Positions 52,570-61,259 of a stretch of DNA of 64,000 nucleotides are shown piece by piece. Source of the DNA: Cohnella silvisoli (GTDB lineage Bacteria; Bacillota; Bacilli; Paenibacillales; Paenibacillaceae); assembly GCF_021190915.1 (NCBI RefSeq), contig NZ_JAIOAP010000002.1, positions 372,001 to 436,000 on the forward strand, read 5' to 3'. A program made the translations under genes and the position numbers. The notes under the pieces are model-generated. The model was not told where the DNA came from. It made no database searches and saw only the letters and a program-made list of their open reading frames with translations. Each line of letters opens with the position of its first letter. Position 1 is the first letter of the stretch.

Positions 52570-53946
52570 TTACTTCGAGCCCTTCTTCTCTTCTTCCCAC
52601 GGCTTCGCGATGTCTTTGGCGAATTGCTCACCGGTATACTGCCCGGTCAACAAGCTGCTACTGAGCTTAAGATATTCGCTGAACATTTTGGAACCTAGGT
52701 TCAAGGCGAGCGGCGGAACCTTGATCGTCGTCTGGTCGAATTGCTCCAGGTTTCGTTTCGCCAAATCCGACATGTCCATCTTCGCATCCGTCTTCAGGGC
52801 GGAAGGCGATTTCCCGATTTCCGTAAACCCGAAGGAGCTGATCTCGGCTGCATACTCGGCCAGTTTCACTGCCTCGGCGATATGTTTGCTCTTCGAACTG
52901 ACAGCATACCCGCTATTCGGCGCTCCCCAATACATCGTCACGCTGTTCGGATCGACAGCGGGGTTCACTTGCGGCCAAAGCATGAAATCAACGTCCGGCG
53001 TTTTCTCGATCGAGGACAAATCCCAGGTCATTGCCGCATACATGGCCGCTTTCTTGGTGGCGAACAGATTTGCCGCGGCACCGTAGTCCAGATTTACTAC
53101 CCCTTCGGGCAACACTTTTTCATTCACCAGCTGTTTGACCCGGTTCAACGCAGCTATGACCTTCGGGTCCGACCAATCGATTTTGTGATCGTTAAGATCG
53201 AGCACGGTTTGCGGATTGTCGAGCATCATCATGACGATGTTCAGGAATAATCCGGCACCGTTGAAGTCCTTGGCAGGCACCACCATAGGAATGACGCCCT
53301 TATCATTCAAAGTTTTGGACACCGCAAGCAGCTCGTCATACGTTTTCGGAATGTCCAAGCCGTACTTCTCGAAAATGTCCTTGTTGTAGAATAGCCTCGG
53401 GTTGAAGTAAAAATCGAACCCTTCCGGCATGGCATACATTTTGCCGTCGGATGCGGGCGCCAGCACGGCCGGATCCGAATACTTCTTCGCAAAGCCGTCT
53501 TCTTGGATGTAGGAAGTCAAATCGATAACGTTGCCAGCTTTAATGATCGGAAAGGATGGCGCTCCCGCCATGTAGAACACATCGGGCAAATCACCTGTCA
53601 CGTTGTAGGTGCGAAGCTTGTTTTCCCAATCCGTTGCCGTTCCGACCAGCTCGAACTCCACCTCATAGCCGGGCAATTTCTCCGCCAAACGATCCTTCAT
53701 CATTTGGGCGATCGCTTTCCGGGTGTCGTCGGCTACGTGCATCATCAATTTCAGCTTGACCGGCTCCTGTTTCGTTTCTTGGCTCGGTTCTTCGCTTGCC
53801 TCCGATTTTCCGGTCTCCGATTGTCCGGTACTTGATTTTCCCGGTTCGGCGTTATTTCCACCCGATTTCCCGTTTCCGCATGCAACCTGCATCAATAACA
53901 GGAAAACCAAAGCAAGCAAGCCGATCCATTTTGTCCGATTCCGCAT
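52570..53946 (-). CDS. Sugar ABC transporter substrate-binding lipoprotein
   Basis: 458 residues. Lipoprotein signal with lipobox LMQVAC (Cys23), a Gly/Ser/Glu linker (24-65), then a family-1 extracellular solute-binding fold (KLMMHVADD..., GDLPDVFYMAGAPSF, NKDIFEKYGLDIPKTYDELL, MYWGAPNSGYAVSS). I chose the ATG at 53946 after AGGGGGA. First transport gene of the cassette; supplies sugar to the two permeases. No ATPase is encoded nearby, so a shared MsmX-type ATPase is likely. The sugar is unknown. Confidence 0.92.
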   Translation of the reverse strand: MRNRTKWIGLLALVFLLLMQVACGNGKSGGNNAEPGKSSTGQSETGKSEASEEPSQETKQEPVKLKLMMHVADDTRKAIAQMMKDRLAEKLPGYEVEFELVGTATDWENKLRTYNVTGDLPDVFYMAGAPSFPIIKAGNVIDLTSYIQEDGFAKKYSDPAVLAPASDGKMYAMPEGFDFYFNPRLFYNKDIFEKYGLDIPKTYDELLAVSKTLNDKGVIPMVVPAKDFNGAGLFLNIVMMMLDNPQTVLDLNDHKIDWSDPKVIAALNRVKQLVNEKVLPEGVVNLDYGAAANLFATKKAAMYAAMTWDLSSIEKTPDVDFMLWPQVNPAVDPNSVTMYWGAPNSGYAVSSKSKHIAEAVKLAEYAAEISSFGFTEIGKSPSALKTDAKMDMSDLAKRNLEQFDQTTIKVPPLALNLGSKMFSEYLKLSSSLLTGQYTGEQFAKDIAKPWEEEKKGSK

Positions 53947-53962
53947 AGATATCCCCCTACTG

Positions 53963-53991
53963 TCGAATGTTTGCAACGCGTTACAGGTCAA
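53963..53991 (-). promoter_or_regulatory. Promoter region with LacI-type operator before the binding protein
   Basis: The palindrome TGCAACGCGTTACA (53972-53985) has one asymmetric pair and the CG-centred form of LacI/CcpA-family operators. On the minus strand it lies between TTGACC (53986-53991) and a poor -10 (ATTCGA, 53963-53968) 17 bases apart. The palindrome is clear; the promoter reading is tentative. Confidence 0.5.
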
Positions 53992-54053
53992 GTTTAATTT
54001 GTTTTTCATGGGGGTTGAAGGGAATATCCTAGTATTCATAAGGAGGATTATCG

Positions 54054-55661
54054 TTACTTTCCTTTTAAGCTTTGGATATAGGCACTGGGCGTTACTCCCG
54101 TCTGTTTTTTGAAGCATTTGCTGAAATAGTTCGCGTCGCCATATCCGACTTTTTCCGCAACTTCAGCGATATAATCGTTTCCTCGGTCGAAATGTTCCTT
54201 CGCCTTCAGAATTCTCGTCTCGGTCAAATAGTTCACGATCGTGGTTCCCGTCGTCTTTTTGAAAATATAGCAAATATACGCATAATGAATGTACAGGTGC
54301 TTGCAAATATCCTCGATTTTCAAGTCCATTTTCGTATAGTGTTGTTGGATGAATTGTTTCGCTTCGCCGACCAGGATGTGCGAGCGGTCGGTTTTTTTCC
54401 GTTGAACGGTTTCGATGCATCTCCCGAAAAGGTCCGCCATCCATCGCTCCAGCTCTTCGATCGTGCTCTTGGCTGCGACTACATCCAATACGTTCACGTT
54501 TTTGGGAATGATCCGCTCGATGGGTTCGTTGTTTTCCGCCAGAAATTCCAGGCAAACCAAGAACAGCTCGATACTGGCGACCACGAGCATTTCATGGCTC
54601 CAATCGCGCGTACGGAATGCGGACAAGATGCGGCGGATAACCTCCGTCGCTTCATCGGTTTTGCCCAGCCGCAAACTCATGAGCAGACCTGCCCTGATGT
54701 CCGAAGACATCGGACTGCTCGACAGCCCCTTCTCTTCAATGGCCCGATGCAAAATGACCCTGCTTCCCTCAGACAATGCCTTATGTTGAAGGGCAACCTG
54801 CGCCTCTTTGTAGGAGACGTTCATGTCTTTCAAACCGCGATAGTCATTGCCGATCCCGATCGTTACGGCAAATTTCAGCCACTTGAGCACATTTGCGCAG
54901 ATTCGATCGCTGACTGCGGCGATGTGCGAATCATTGTTTTCGATCTCCCGAACTCCGACAATGATTCCGATTTTGCCCGCGTAATCCTGACATACGTAGG
55001 CTCCGTAATACGGCTCCAGCAGTTCCTTCGCCATATTGCCGACGGCAAATAACCACAGCGGCTTCTCATGCATCCGATCGTCCGCGGCATCCATTTCGAT
55101 GGCAAGAGAACGATAATAAGGAAAGGAAGTATCGATGCCCAATTGCCGGAATTGTTCCGGCAGATCGTTGGCCAACCCGCTCACATTTCCATGCAGCAGA
55201 TCGTTCATCAACTTATCCCGGAACATCGGCAATTGCTCTTTATATTTTTGTTTGATCATCTCCATTTCGACCCGCACGGCTCTTTCATTCACGATAAGCT
55301 GTTTCAGCTCCAGCAAAATATCCGTTAATTCCACTTCGTTCACCGGTTTCAGCAGGTAGTTGTATACCCCTAGCTCGACGGCTTGTTTGGCATACTGAAA
55401 CTCGCTGTAACCGGTCAGGATGATTATTTTGGAGTCCATCTGGAATCGTTTGATTTCCGAGATCATCTGCAGCCCGTCCATATGGGGCATATTGATGTCG
55501 ACCAGCAAAATATCCGGCTGCAATTGCTCGGCTTTATTTAAGGCATCCATGCCGTTATTCGCCTCGCCGCACACCCTGAAACCGAGTTCCTCCCAGGCTA
55601 TGGAAGCCTTTAACGACTGTCTGAAGTAGTACTCGTCATCCACGATCAGAACTTTCAGCAT
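54054..55661 (-). CDS. YesN-like response regulator with AraC output
   Basis: 535 residues. Receiver domain with VDDE and phosphoacceptor Asp55 (LVDINMPHMDG), a long middle region (130-425) of the type found in Paenibacillus sugar regulators, and a C-terminal AraC double helix-turn-helix (KIEDICKHLYIHYAYICYIFKKTTG, IAEVAEKVGYGDANYFSKCFKKQTGVTPSAYI). I chose the ATG at 55661 after GGGGGG. The start lies 26 bases inside the end of the kinase gene. Likely activates the adjacent transporter operon. Confidence 0.9.
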   Translation of the reverse strand: MLKVLIVDDEYYFRQSLKASIAWEELGFRVCGEANNGMDALNKAEQLQPDILLVDINMPHMDGLQMISEIKRFQMDSKIIILTGYSEFQYAKQAVELGVYNYLLKPVNEVELTDILLELKQLIVNERAVRVEMEMIKQKYKEQLPMFRDKLMNDLLHGNVSGLANDLPEQFRQLGIDTSFPYYRSLAIEMDAADDRMHEKPLWLFAVGNMAKELLEPYYGAYVCQDYAGKIGIIVGVREIENNDSHIAAVSDRICANVLKWLKFAVTIGIGNDYRGLKDMNVSYKEAQVALQHKALSEGSRVILHRAIEEKGLSSSPMSSDIRAGLLMSLRLGKTDEATEVIRRILSAFRTRDWSHEMLVVASIELFLVCLEFLAENNEPIERIIPKNVNVLDVVAAKSTIEELERWMADLFGRCIETVQRKKTDRSHILVGEAKQFIQQHYTKMDLKIEDICKHLYIHYAYICYIFKKTTGTTIVNYLTETRILKAKEHFDRGNDYIAEVAEKVGYGDANYFSKCFKKQTGVTPSAYIQSLKGK

Positions 55662-57465
55662 CCGGTTCCCCCCTTTCGTGAAGCTTCTGTTTAGGCAATC
55701 GGATCGTGACTCTGGTATATTGGCCGATCCGACTTTCGATCGTAAGCCCATACTCTTCACCATACAACAGCCTTATTCTGGAATGGACGCTGCCGACCCC
55801 GAAACTCTGGCTTCCATGCCCTTCCTCTCTCGCTTTCAGCATCTCGCGAATCGTCGTTTCATCCATCCCGACTCCGTCGTCCTCGATCTCGAAAACGATC
55901 GTCTCCTTCTCGGCATATCCTTTGACAACGAGCATCCCTTTCGTCATCCTTTTCTTCAGGCCGTGATAAACGGCATTTTCCACGATCGGCTGCAGGGTCA
56001 GCTTCGGAACGGCATATCCGAGAATCGACTCCTCCACCTCGATGCGATAATCCATAAACTCCACATACCGATAAAACAAGATCGACAAATAATCCCTCGT
56101 CAGTTGGACTTCTTCTTCTACGCGAATCCGGTCGTTCCCGTTACTGAGCGAGATCCGGTAAAATCCGGCCAAATTTTTCGTCGCCGTAATCGCATCATTC
56201 ATCAAACCCAGCTTGCTGAGCGATACAATCGTCTCCAGCGTATTGTAGAGGAAGTGAGGTTTGATCTGCGATTGCATCAGTTTGAATTCGCTTTCCCGTT
56301 TGGCCTGCTGTTCCAAATAAATGTCCGACATCAGCTTTTTCATTTGGTCCATCATCCGGTCGAACCCGCCGCTTAGAATTCCGATTTCATCCGAAGAGGT
56401 CAGTTTCGTCCTGACATCCATATTGCCTCGAATGACCGATTTCATCGCTTGCGCCAGGCGGAGAATCGGCTTTGAAATGCGATTGGACAGCATATAGGCG
56501 GCGGTAACGGCGGCCAACAAACAGAGGCACCCCACAAATGCGATCAATTTGACGATGTTGTCTTTTTCGACCGTTATCTCGTGCAGCGGGACGATATTGA
56601 CGATTTTCCAGTTCAGCTTGTCGAACGTTTTGACCGTAATCAGCATTTTCTGATCGAACAAGGTACCCACGCGCGTACCGTCCTGGGTCAAGAAGTTCCG
56701 TTGCCCTTCGGTCAATTCGTCAAACGGCCGGTACAAGTGATCTTTGTTGCCGGATGAGATGATCATTCCCCGATCGTCGACCAAATAAAATCGTTTGTCC
56801 AGCTCTGCAGATTGTTCCTTGTAAACAGATGAAAGTTCTTTCTCTGACAAAAATAGGAGCGCTACACCGAGGGTTTCTCCGGAATACTTATGGACGATCG
56901 ATTTGGAAATCGCAAATCCGTTTTCGCTCGTCTGCATGCCATACCGGTAAGAAATCGGAAACAGGCTGGACCAAACCGGTTTCTGGCGGTCGATAATTTC
57001 TCGGATATACGCCTTGTCGAACACCGGCTTAAGGCTGCTCGCGTCTACTGCGCCGAGTTCGATAAAGCTCCCGTCATTCAGCACGATGCTGGCCGCGGAC
57101 ATTCGAGTAGCCGGAAAAGTCACATTGCCCAGCACCTCGGATAGAACAACCTTTTCCTCCAATTCCTGCAGCAGACTTCGATCCATTTTCGCAATTTTGT
57201 CCATCGTTTCCTGCAGTCGGTAGTCCAGTACGAGAATTCGGATATAATCTTCGGCATTTGTCGTGATGCTCGCCAAATTCCGCTCGACAAGCGCTATTTC
57301 TCTTAGCGAGCTGTGTCTGGCTTTTTCGATAATCGCTTTGGACGAAATCTGCGCAGCAAAATAAGAGAGGATAAGCAGAGGAATCAAAACCGTTGAAATA
57401 CATAATATGAGAATTTTATTTTTGATCGAGATATTCTGAAACAGCCCGCGATGCGGCTTTGGCAT
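55636..57465 (-). CDS. YesM-like sensor histidine kinase
   Basis: 609 residues. Transmembrane helix about 18-38, an extracellular sensor domain about 40-300 (Cache-like), second helix about 304-326, HAMP about 327-380, His404 in QIKPHFLYNTLETI of the LytS/YesM type, and an ATPase domain (LQPIVENAVYHGLKK, EDDGVGMD, FGVGSVHSRIRLLYG). I chose the ATG at 57465. It should sense an external sugar-related signal and phosphorylate the downstream regulator. Confidence 0.9.
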   Translation of the reverse strand: MPKPHRGLFQNISIKNKILILCISTVLIPLLILSYFAAQISSKAIIEKARHSSLREIALVERNLASITTNAEDYIRILVLDYRLQETMDKIAKMDRSLLQELEEKVVLSEVLGNVTFPATRMSAASIVLNDGSFIELGAVDASSLKPVFDKAYIREIIDRQKPVWSSLFPISYRYGMQTSENGFAISKSIVHKYSGETLGVALLFLSEKELSSVYKEQSAELDKRFYLVDDRGMIISSGNKDHLYRPFDELTEGQRNFLTQDGTRVGTLFDQKMLITVKTFDKLNWKIVNIVPLHEITVEKDNIVKLIAFVGCLCLLAAVTAAYMLSNRISKPILRLAQAMKSVIRGNMDVRTKLTSSDEIGILSGGFDRMMDQMKKLMSDIYLEQQAKRESEFKLMQSQIKPHFLYNTLETIVSLSKLGLMNDAITATKNLAGFYRISLSNGNDRIRVEEEVQLTRDYLSILFYRYVEFMDYRIEVEESILGYAVPKLTLQPIVENAVYHGLKKRMTKGMLVVKGYAEKETIVFEIEDDGVGMDETTIREMLKAREEGHGSQSFGVGSVHSRIRLLYGEEYGLTIESRIGQYTRVTIRLPKQKLHERGEPDAESSDRG

Positions 57466-57535
57466 ATGACCACCCCACAGCCATATTCGACAGAGCACGC
57501 CAAACTCCTTTAGAAGAACATGGCGCTTCATGAAT

Positions 57536-57591
57536 GAAAAAAAGAGCAATCCTTTGCGGCAAATTCGTGCATTGCCGTAAAAGATAGCTCT
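57536..57591 (-). terminator. Rho-independent terminator of the bkd operon
   Basis: 20-base arms (57543-57562 and 57572-57591) starting AGAGC and carrying GGCAA/TTGCC pair with small mismatches, then the minus strand reads TTTTTTTCATT. Separates bkdB from the sensor kinase gene. Confidence 0.9.
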
Positions 57592-57623
57592 GGGAAAACA
57601 GAGGGAAATCATGACTTATGTGC

Positions 57624-59021
57624 TCAATATACTTTCGTATCCATGTTATAACTTTCGAGGTTTTCCTTCACCCGTTGCAGGAAACGGCCGCAAATGACGC
57701 CGTCTAAAATCCGATGATCGAGCGACAAGCACAGGTTAACCATGGAGCGAACGCCGATCATATCGTTGATGACGACGGGTCTTTTGACGATTGACTCGAA
57801 AGTCAGAATCGCCGCTTGCGGATAGTTGATAATCGGTTGGGTCAGGATCGATCCGAAGGAACCGGTATTGTTAACCGTGAACGTCCCGCCCTGCACATCG
57901 TCTAACTTTAATTTTTTGTCCCGGGTGCGGCGCGCCAAATCGTCGATTTCATGGGCAATACCCGCGATATTCTTCTGATCCGCGTTGCGAATGACCGGCG
58001 TCATGACCGAATCCTCGGTGCCAACCGATAGGGAAATGTTGATATCCCGCTTTACGATGATTTTATCGACCGCCCAGACGGAGTTCATGATGGGGTAGTC
58101 TTTGATCGCGTTTACCGCCGCTTTAATTAAGAACGGCATGTAAGTCAGGTTGATGCCTTCCCGCTTCTGGAACTCTTCTTTCAGCTTACTGCGAAGCATG
58201 ACGAGATTCGTGACGTCGACTTCAATCATCATCCAGCCATGGGGAATTTCGCTGACGCTCTGACGCATACGGGTCGCGATCGTATTGCGGACTGGAGTTA
58301 CGTCTATGAATGTTTCTCCGCGTCCCGGTACTTCTTGACCTTGTACTTCTACGGATGGGATGCGAGGAGATTCGGATAAATGAATTCCCGTCGAGCGAAC
58401 CGGAACTTTAGGATCCATGTTCACGAAATTCGATGATGAACCGCCGCTTGTCCCGGCAGGGCTTTCCGTTTCAACTGAACCCCGTTTGGCATTGCCCGAC
58501 TCTGCTGCAAGCAGCACGTCTTTGCGCGTAATCCTTCCGCCTTCTCCCGTTCCCGGAACGCGGTTCAGATCGATGCCGTGTTCTGCAGCCAGCATCTGCA
58601 CCGCTGGCGAATAGCGATGACGCATCGGCGCGTTTGTGTCGAAGCCTGCCGGCGAGGATACGGCTGCTGCCACTGCAGGACGGGTTGCGGAAGCCGGCTG
58701 ATTTCCGGAAACTTGTACCTCGGTATCTGCTGCCGCATTGCCGACGCTCGGTGCATGATCCGCGGTTTCCGAAACTTCGATTTCCACAAGACAGATCGCC
58801 GCCCCAATCTCGACCGTTTCGCCCGTGCCGACTAAATGCTTAACGAGCTTTCCCCTTACTGTGGAAGGCAGTTCCGCATTTACTTTATCGGTAATGAGCT
58901 CGCATATAGGCTCGTACATGTTTATTGTATCGCCCGGTTCCTTTAACCATCTGTCGATCGTTGCCGATACGAGCGACTCCGCTAACTGCGGCATCGTAAC
59001 TTCGATAATCTGTTTAGCCAT
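57624..59021 (-). CDS. bkdB: Branched-chain 2-oxoacid dehydrogenase E2 (dihydrolipoamide acyltransferase)
   Basis: E2 core of the complex that converts branched-chain 2-oxoacids to acyl-CoA primers for iso/anteiso fatty acids. One lipoyl domain (1-76, Lys46 in ELITDKVNAE), an Ala/Ser linker, a peripheral-subunit binding domain (about 135-170, RHRYSPAVQMLAAEHGIDL), and a catalytic domain ending with the DHRILDG His. 465 residues. Its lipoyl group would come through LipB. ATG after GGGAGGAG. Confidence 0.92.
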   Translation of the reverse strand: MAKQIIEVTMPQLAESLVSATIDRWLKEPGDTINMYEPICELITDKVNAELPSTVRGKLVKHLVGTGETVEIGAAICLVEIEVSETADHAPSVGNAAADTEVQVSGNQPASATRPAVAAAVSSPAGFDTNAPMRHRYSPAVQMLAAEHGIDLNRVPGTGEGGRITRKDVLLAAESGNAKRGSVETESPAGTSGGSSSNFVNMDPKVPVRSTGIHLSESPRIPSVEVQGQEVPGRGETFIDVTPVRNTIATRMRQSVSEIPHGWMMIEVDVTNLVMLRSKLKEEFQKREGINLTYMPFLIKAAVNAIKDYPIMNSVWAVDKIIVKRDINISLSVGTEDSVMTPVIRNADQKNIAGIAHEIDDLARRTRDKKLKLDDVQGGTFTVNNTGSFGSILTQPIINYPQAAILTFESIVKRPVVINDMIGVRSMVNLCLSLDHRILDGVICGRFLQRVKENLESYNMDTKVY

Positions 59022-59055
59022 TTACAAGTTCTCCTCCCCGGTAACGACGGCCGGC

Positions 59056-60042
59056 TTAGTAACGCGCGAGCTCCAGCATTGCTGTTTTGAGCTTCTCTTT
59101 ATTCAACAGGAAATGCTTCTCGCCTGGCGGATTAATCGGCATGGCCGGCACGTCCGGTCCGCATAGACGGCGAATAGGCGCATCTAAGTCGTATAGCAGC
59201 TCTTCCGAGATAATCGCCGACACCTCAGCGCCGATACCGCCCGTCTTGTTATCTTCATGAATGATAAGTACTTTGCCCGTCTTCGCGGCAGCTTCAAGAA
59301 TCCCATTGCGATCCAACGGCTGAAGCGTACGCAGATCGAGAATATGCGCCTCGATGCCATGTTCTTGCGACAGTTCTTCCGCAGCCTGCATCGCAAAATG
59401 AAGCGGCATACTGTAGCCGATCACAGTAAGGTCGCTGCCTTCCCTCATCACATTCGCTTTACCGATCGGAACGACATAATCCTCATCCGGTACTTCATCC
59501 GTAATGAGACGGTAGCATTTCTTGTTCTCGAAGAAAAGGACCGGGTCTGGGTCGCGGATGGCTGCTTTAAGCAATCCTTTGGCATCGTAAGCGGTAGCTG
59601 GAGCTACGATCTTAAGCCCGGGCGTTCCGAAGAACACCGACTCTGGGCATTGTGAATGGTATAAACCGCCGAACACCCCGCCCCCGATGGGCGCGCGGAT
59701 AACGATCGGACAATCCCAGTCGTTGTTGGAACGATAACGAATTTTGGCAGCTTCGCTTATGATTTGGTTTGTAGCCGGAAACATGAAGTCCGAATATTGC
59801 ATCTCGGCAACCGGCTTCATGCCCGCCATGGCCGCGCCAATCGCAACGCCTGCGATTGCGGATTCAGCAAGCGGAGTATCAAGCGCCCGCTCCTCTCCGA
59901 ACTGCTGCTGCAACCCTTTGGTCGTGCCGAATACCCCGCCTTTAAGCCCTACATCTTCGCCAAGGAAAAAGACATTGTCGTCTCTCTCCATCTCTTCTTT
60001 CATCGCCAATCGAATCGCTTCGATATATTCGATAACCGGCAT
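59056..60042 (-). CDS. bkdAB: Branched-chain 2-oxoacid dehydrogenase E1 beta
   Basis: Transketolase-like beta chain of E1, 328 residues. Marks are the N-terminal YIEAIRLAMKEEMERDDNVFFLGEDVG, the TPLAESAIAGVAIGAA segment, RAPIGGGVFGGLYHSQCPES and a C-terminal LDLRTLQPLD. It overlaps the E1 alpha stop by one base in TAATG, so translation is coupled. Confidence 0.94.
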   Translation of the reverse strand: MPVIEYIEAIRLAMKEEMERDDNVFFLGEDVGLKGGVFGTTKGLQQQFGEERALDTPLAESAIAGVAIGAAMAGMKPVAEMQYSDFMFPATNQIISEAAKIRYRSNNDWDCPIVIRAPIGGGVFGGLYHSQCPESVFFGTPGLKIVAPATAYDAKGLLKAAIRDPDPVLFFENKKCYRLITDEVPDEDYVVPIGKANVMREGSDLTVIGYSMPLHFAMQAAEELSQEHGIEAHILDLRTLQPLDRNGILEAAAKTGKVLIIHEDNKTGGIGAEVSAIISEELLYDLDAPIRRLCGPDVPAMPINPPGEKHFLLNKEKLKTAMLELARY

Positions 60043-61070
60043 TAGCGACCCTCCTCGCTTGTTTCCGCAAAGACGTACCGGAAAGAATCTTCCACCGCCT
60101 GATATGGCGCTTTCTCCGCATATTCATTCGCTTCATCAATTATCGCGCGGATTTCGACTTGAAGCTTGGCTTCCTGTTCATCGGACCAAAGACCCGCATC
60201 CACTAAATATTGCTTGTAATCCTGCAGCGAATCTTTCTTCTTGTGTACTTCGACCTCTTCTTTGGTTCGATAGTCCAAATCGTTGTCCGTAGCCGAGTGT
60301 CCGGTTACTCGATAGGTCATAATTTCGATCAGCGTAGGTCCCTCGCCTTTTACCGCCCTATCCCGCGCTTCGCTTACGACGCGATAAACTTCAAGCGGAT
60401 CGCTGCCGTCGACACGAATGCCGGGAAAGCCGTATCCCAAAGCGCGATCGCAAATTCGCCCTCTCGTCTGCTTGGAGAGCGGAACCGATATAGCATATTG
60501 ATTGTTCTCGCAGACGAAAATAACCGGAAGCTGATGGACTCCCGCGAAATTGCAGCCTTCATGGAAATCCCCTTGGTTGCTCGAGCCGTCTCCGAACGTC
60601 ACAAGCGACACGGAAGATTGTCCTCTCATTTTAGCCGCCAATGCGAATCCGGTGGCATGAGGAACCTGTGTCGTTACCGGACTTGAACCCGTAACGATGC
60701 GCAGCCGTTTGCTGCCGAAGTGTCCGGGCATCTGCCGGCCTGCGCTGTTCGGATCTTCGCCTTTGGCATATAGGCACAACATTAACTCTTTCACCGTCAT
60801 CCCAATGGAGAGAACGAGTCCGTAATCCCGATAGTAAGGCAAGAACCAATCCTTTTCTAGATCCATTGCGAAACCCATCGCGACCTGTGAAAGCTCCTGC
60901 GTAATTCCCGAAATATGAAAGTTTACTTTACCTGCGAGTTTCAGCAACTGCCCTCTTTCGTCGAAGCGACGGGCAAGCATCATGGTCTTATACATGGCGA
61001 CAGCGCGTTCGTCGGTTAAGCCGACAGCGGTGTGCCTTAGAGTTTGCTGGACGGAACCTGCTTGTTTCAT
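60042..61070 (-). CDS. bkdAA: Branched-chain 2-oxoacid dehydrogenase E1 alpha
   Basis: Thiamine diphosphate-binding chain of E1, 342 residues. The TDP motif is FGDGSSNQGDFHEGCNFAGVH...CENNQYAIS, and the segment YRVTGHSATDND carries the phosphorylation-loop region of this family. ATG after CAGGAGGA. Preceded by about 190 bases that contain a TATAAT and a small palindrome. Confidence 0.94.
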   Translation of the reverse strand: MKQAGSVQQTLRHTAVGLTDERAVAMYKTMMLARRFDERGQLLKLAGKVNFHISGITQELSQVAMGFAMDLEKDWFLPYYRDYGLVLSIGMTVKELMLCLYAKGEDPNSAGRQMPGHFGSKRLRIVTGSSPVTTQVPHATGFALAAKMRGQSSVSLVTFGDGSSNQGDFHEGCNFAGVHQLPVIFVCENNQYAISVPLSKQTRGRICDRALGYGFPGIRVDGSDPLEVYRVVSEARDRAVKGEGPTLIEIMTYRVTGHSATDNDLDYRTKEEVEVHKKKDSLQDYKQYLVDAGLWSDEQEAKLQVEIRAIIDEANEYAEKAPYQAVEDSFRYVFAETSEEGR

Positions 61071-61094
61071 GGGCGCGTCCTCCTGCTTTGGTAT

Positions 61095-61107
61095 AGGTTT
61101 ATAACCT
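61095..61107. promoter_or_regulatory. Small palindrome in the bkdAA leader
   Basis: AGGTTTATAACCT is a perfect 5-base inverted repeat around TAT, between a TATAAT sequence (61134-61139, minus strand) and the bkdAA ribosome site. No good -35 is found at 17 bases. It could be an operator or a chance palindrome. Confidence 0.35.
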
Positions 61108-61259
61108 GGTCTTAATACTTGAGCTTAAATCCTATTATACTCTGCTCGAATGCAAAAAGAAACGCCCAACCCACTTGTGCGGATTAAATTGCCAAAACAG
61201 GCATTTCATCCGTCACCGCGGAGACTAAGTCTCCCGGGTTGAGCATTCGATCGGCTTGA

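Noticed and set aside
61071..61259. T-box or terminator/attenuator before bkdAA
   Set aside because: The GGAGAC-TTA-GTCTCC hairpin is not followed by a T tract and no T-box core sequence is visible.
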